This document shows, piece after piece, positions 62,502-64,000 of a stretch of DNA of 64,000 nt. Both the position numbers and the translations under genes were made by a program. This DNA comes from Actinoallomurus bryophytorum. Its GTDB lineage: Bacteria; Actinomycetota; Actinomycetes; Streptosporangiales; Streptosporangiaceae. The notes beneath the pieces were generated by a model. The model was not told the DNA's origin. It searched no databases and was given only the letters and a program-made list of their open reading frames with translations. How positions within the stretch are numbered: the first letter of the stretch is position 1; every line of letters starts with the position of its first letter. Location of the stretch: positions 1,364,001 through 1,428,000 of the forward strand of contig NZ_VFOZ01000001.1 of NCBI RefSeq assembly GCF_006716425.1, written 5' to 3'.

Positions 62502-63218
62502 GTGACCGACCTGCGAACACCGCCGATCCACGACGGTGGCCTGTTCCCAGCACGAGTCCGGGAGTACGCCTACGAGAGACCCCTGCAGCGGCTGGCCATC
62601 CTCGACGCCGGCTGCGGATGGGCCGACGAGATCGACCTCGGCCCGGCCGGGGAATCGGTCGAGCGTGCCATCACCGGGATCGACGACGACCTCCCGGCGC
62701 TGCGCGCGCACACGCGGACCCGCCGCGACCTCGACAGCTGGCAGCTGGGCGACCTGCGCACCGTACCCATGCCGCCACGGGTGTTCGACGCGGTGCGCGC
62801 GTCGCACCTGATCGAGAGGATCTCCCACGCGGAGCTGGTGCTCGACCGGTTCGTCGCCGCGCTGAAGCCGGGCGGCCTGATGGTCGTGCGCTTCCGCGAC
62901 CGCGACACCGTGTTCGGCTTCCTCGACCGCCGGCTGCCGCACTGGCTGCGGCCTCTGCTGTGGCATTCGGAGCAGCCGCCGCCGGTGGCCTATGACCGGG
63001 TCGCGTCCCTGGAGGGAATGCGCTGGTACTGCATGATGCGCGGGCTGGTCATCGCCGAGGAGTACACCTCGCGGGACACCATGACCGGCTTCGGCCGTCT
63101 CATGGGGGCCGCGTTCCGCACTTTGTCGCTTCTCAGCCGAAACCGGCTGACTTCGGCGTACAGCGAGGTCACGATGGTGATCCGCAAGCCCGAAAATCGC
63201 TTCGCGCGCATCATCTGA
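62502..63218 (+). CDS. Class I SAM-dependent methyltransferase
   Basis: A 238-residue protein with the Rossmann SAM site LAILDAGCGWADEIDL (motif I), ITGIDDD (acidic end of strand 2), WQLGDLRTVPMP, FDAVRASHLIERI and LKPGGLMVVRFRD. The C-terminal part (FGRLMGAAFRTLSLLSRNR) is a less typical helical region. Substrate unknown. GTG start with GGAG very close upstream. Divergent from mfd by 183 bp. Confidence 0.85.
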   Translation: MTDLRTPPIHDGGLFPARVREYAYERPLQRLAILDAGCGWADEIDLGPAGESVERAITGIDDDLPALRAHTRTRRDLDSWQLGDLRTVPMPPRVFDAVRASHLIERISHAELVLDRFVAALKPGGLMVVRFRDRDTVFGFLDRRLPHWLRPLLWHSEQPPPVAYDRVASLEGMRWYCMMRGLVIAEEYTSRDTMTGFGRLMGAAFRTLSLLSRNRLTSAYSEVTMVIRKPENRFARII

Positions 63219-63279
63219 GGCGTCCTGTGCAGCGCGTACAGTGCAATGGACAGGCGGTCGAACACGAACGGAGTCCGCG

Positions 63280-64000
63280 TTGACCACCGAAACCGGCGAG
63301 CTGCGCGATCTACCCTCTCTCACGCCGGGCCCGGCCGAGCTGGCCGACCTGGAGCTGCTGCTCAACGGCGCCTTCCACCCTCTCACCGGGTTCCTCGGCG
63401 CGGTCGACTCGGCGACCGTCGCGGCGGCCGGACGGCTCGCGGACGGCACCCCTTGGCCGGCCCAGGTGACGCTCACCGTCCCTGAGGACCTCGTCAAGGA
63501 GGACCGCCTCGTCCTGACCGACCCGGAGGGCGTGCCGCTGGCCGTTCTCACCGCGACCGAGGCGTGGGAGGAGCCGGCGCCGGCCGAGGGGTTCCCCGAG
63601 GCCGACCCGCTGCGCACCTCCACCGCTCCGGGGTGGCGGGTGGCCGGTCCGGTCACGCCGCTGCGCGCTCCCGAGCACGGTCCGTTCCGCGGCCTTCGCC
63701 TGCCGCCGGACGACGTACGCGCCGAGCTCGCCGGCGCCGTGACGCTCGCCATCGCGACCCGCACGCCGCTGCACCGCCGCCAGCTGGGACAGCTCCGCCA
63801 GCTCGCCGAAAAGCTCGGGGCACGCGTCCTCGTGCTGCCGCTGCTCGGCGAGGGCCACCACGACTCCCTCGTACGCGCGGTGCTGAGCGTCCGCCGTGAG
63901 CTGCCGGCGGACACCCTGGTCGTGCCGGTGCCGCTGGCCGAGCGCCCGGGTCGCGACCTGCTGCTCGGAGCACACGTCGCCGCCGCGTACGGCGCGACGC
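63280..64000 (+). CDS. Sulfate adenylyltransferase-like protein, probably fused to APS kinase (partial)
   Basis: The first 240 codons of a gene cut by the right edge. The N-terminal PUA-like domain of ATP sulfurylase is clear (LLNGAFHPLTGFLG, then WPAQVTLTVP). The catalytic region is altered: where active enzymes have QTRNPxHxxH, this protein has ATRTPLHRRQ, losing the Gln, Asn and second His. This is the form seen in proteins where only a following APS-kinase domain works; that domain would lie beyond 64000. The TTG start has GGAG 7 bp upstream. Fits the sulfate import operon nearby. Confidence 0.85.
   Translation, partial: MTTETGELRDLPSLTPGPAELADLELLLNGAFHPLTGFLGAVDSATVAAAGRLADGTPWPAQVTLTVPEDLVKEDRLVLTDPEGVPLAVLTATEAWEEPAPAEGFPEADPLRTSTAPGWRVAGPVTPLRAPEHGPFRGLRLPPDDVRAELAGAVTLAIATRTPLHRRQLGQLRQLAEKLGARVLVLPLLGEGHHDSLVRAVLSVRRELPADTLVVPVPLAERPGRDLLLGAHVAAAYGAT

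Overview
The window is chromosomal DNA from a high-GC actinomycete. Coding regions have strong G/C third positions, GTG and TTG starts are common, and the genome carries a mycothiol-conjugate amidase, DUF397/DUF5753 regulators and DUF4307, DUF501 and F420/PPOX-type small proteins. Several blocks keep the gene order of Mycobacterium tuberculosis: mca with its small membrane partner, DUF4307 and greA; cbs, metB and a thiolase; mfd-mazG; eno-ftsB-DUF501-ppx. The content suggests a filamentous or sporulating actinomycete outside Mycobacterium (Streptosporangiales-like), but the genus cannot be fixed from the sequence.

Layout. 1-7 kb is an envelope-stress block: two divergent membrane-fusion proteins, two minisatellites, an HtrA protease, and a PhoP-like response regulator with its histidine kinase. 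Four promoters here share 11-bp-spaced NTCAGG direct repeats. 7-10 kb holds PAP2, mca, DUF4307 and greA. 10-18 kb holds an Lrp regulator and hppD, an RDD protein, two secreted M1 peptidases, a 10-cysteine metal-binding protein and an MFS exporter with its AsnC regulator. 18-24 kb holds a DrrAB-like ABC exporter, threonine ammonia-lyase, a ROK kinase and a FIST sensor. 24-30 kb holds an AAA/VWA pair, a GT-C glycosyltransferase and an XRE/DUF397 pair. 30-39.4 kb holds transsulfuration genes (metB-type, cbs), an MMPL transporter, a thiolase and small proteins.

39.4-41.5 kb is a repeat island. It contains a terminator-derived 46-bp array, a YccA/Bax-inhibitor pseudogene disrupted by a 22-bp tandem duplication, a 34-bp array, a 123-bp near-identical copy of the hppD 3' end, and a degenerate 17-bp array. 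It ends at an odd tRNA with a UAA anticodon.

41.7-62.3 kb is all on the minus strand: mfd, SurA-like lipoprotein, mazG, two paralogous class A penicillin-binding proteins, sulfate uptake (sbp-cysTWA-rrf2), eno, ftsB, DUF501, ppx, uracil-DNA glycosylase and a type II NADH dehydrogenase. The right edge carries a methyltransferase and the start of a sulfate adenylyltransferase-like gene.

How the genes fit together: sulfate import, a sulfate-activation gene, cystathionine beta-synthase, a metB-type enzyme and Mca together outline sulfur uptake, cysteine/methionine interconversion and mycothiol-based detoxification. The PhoP-like system probably links envelope stress to proteolysis (HtrA) and export (membrane-fusion proteins). 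All functions are inferred from sequence recognition; no database search was run.
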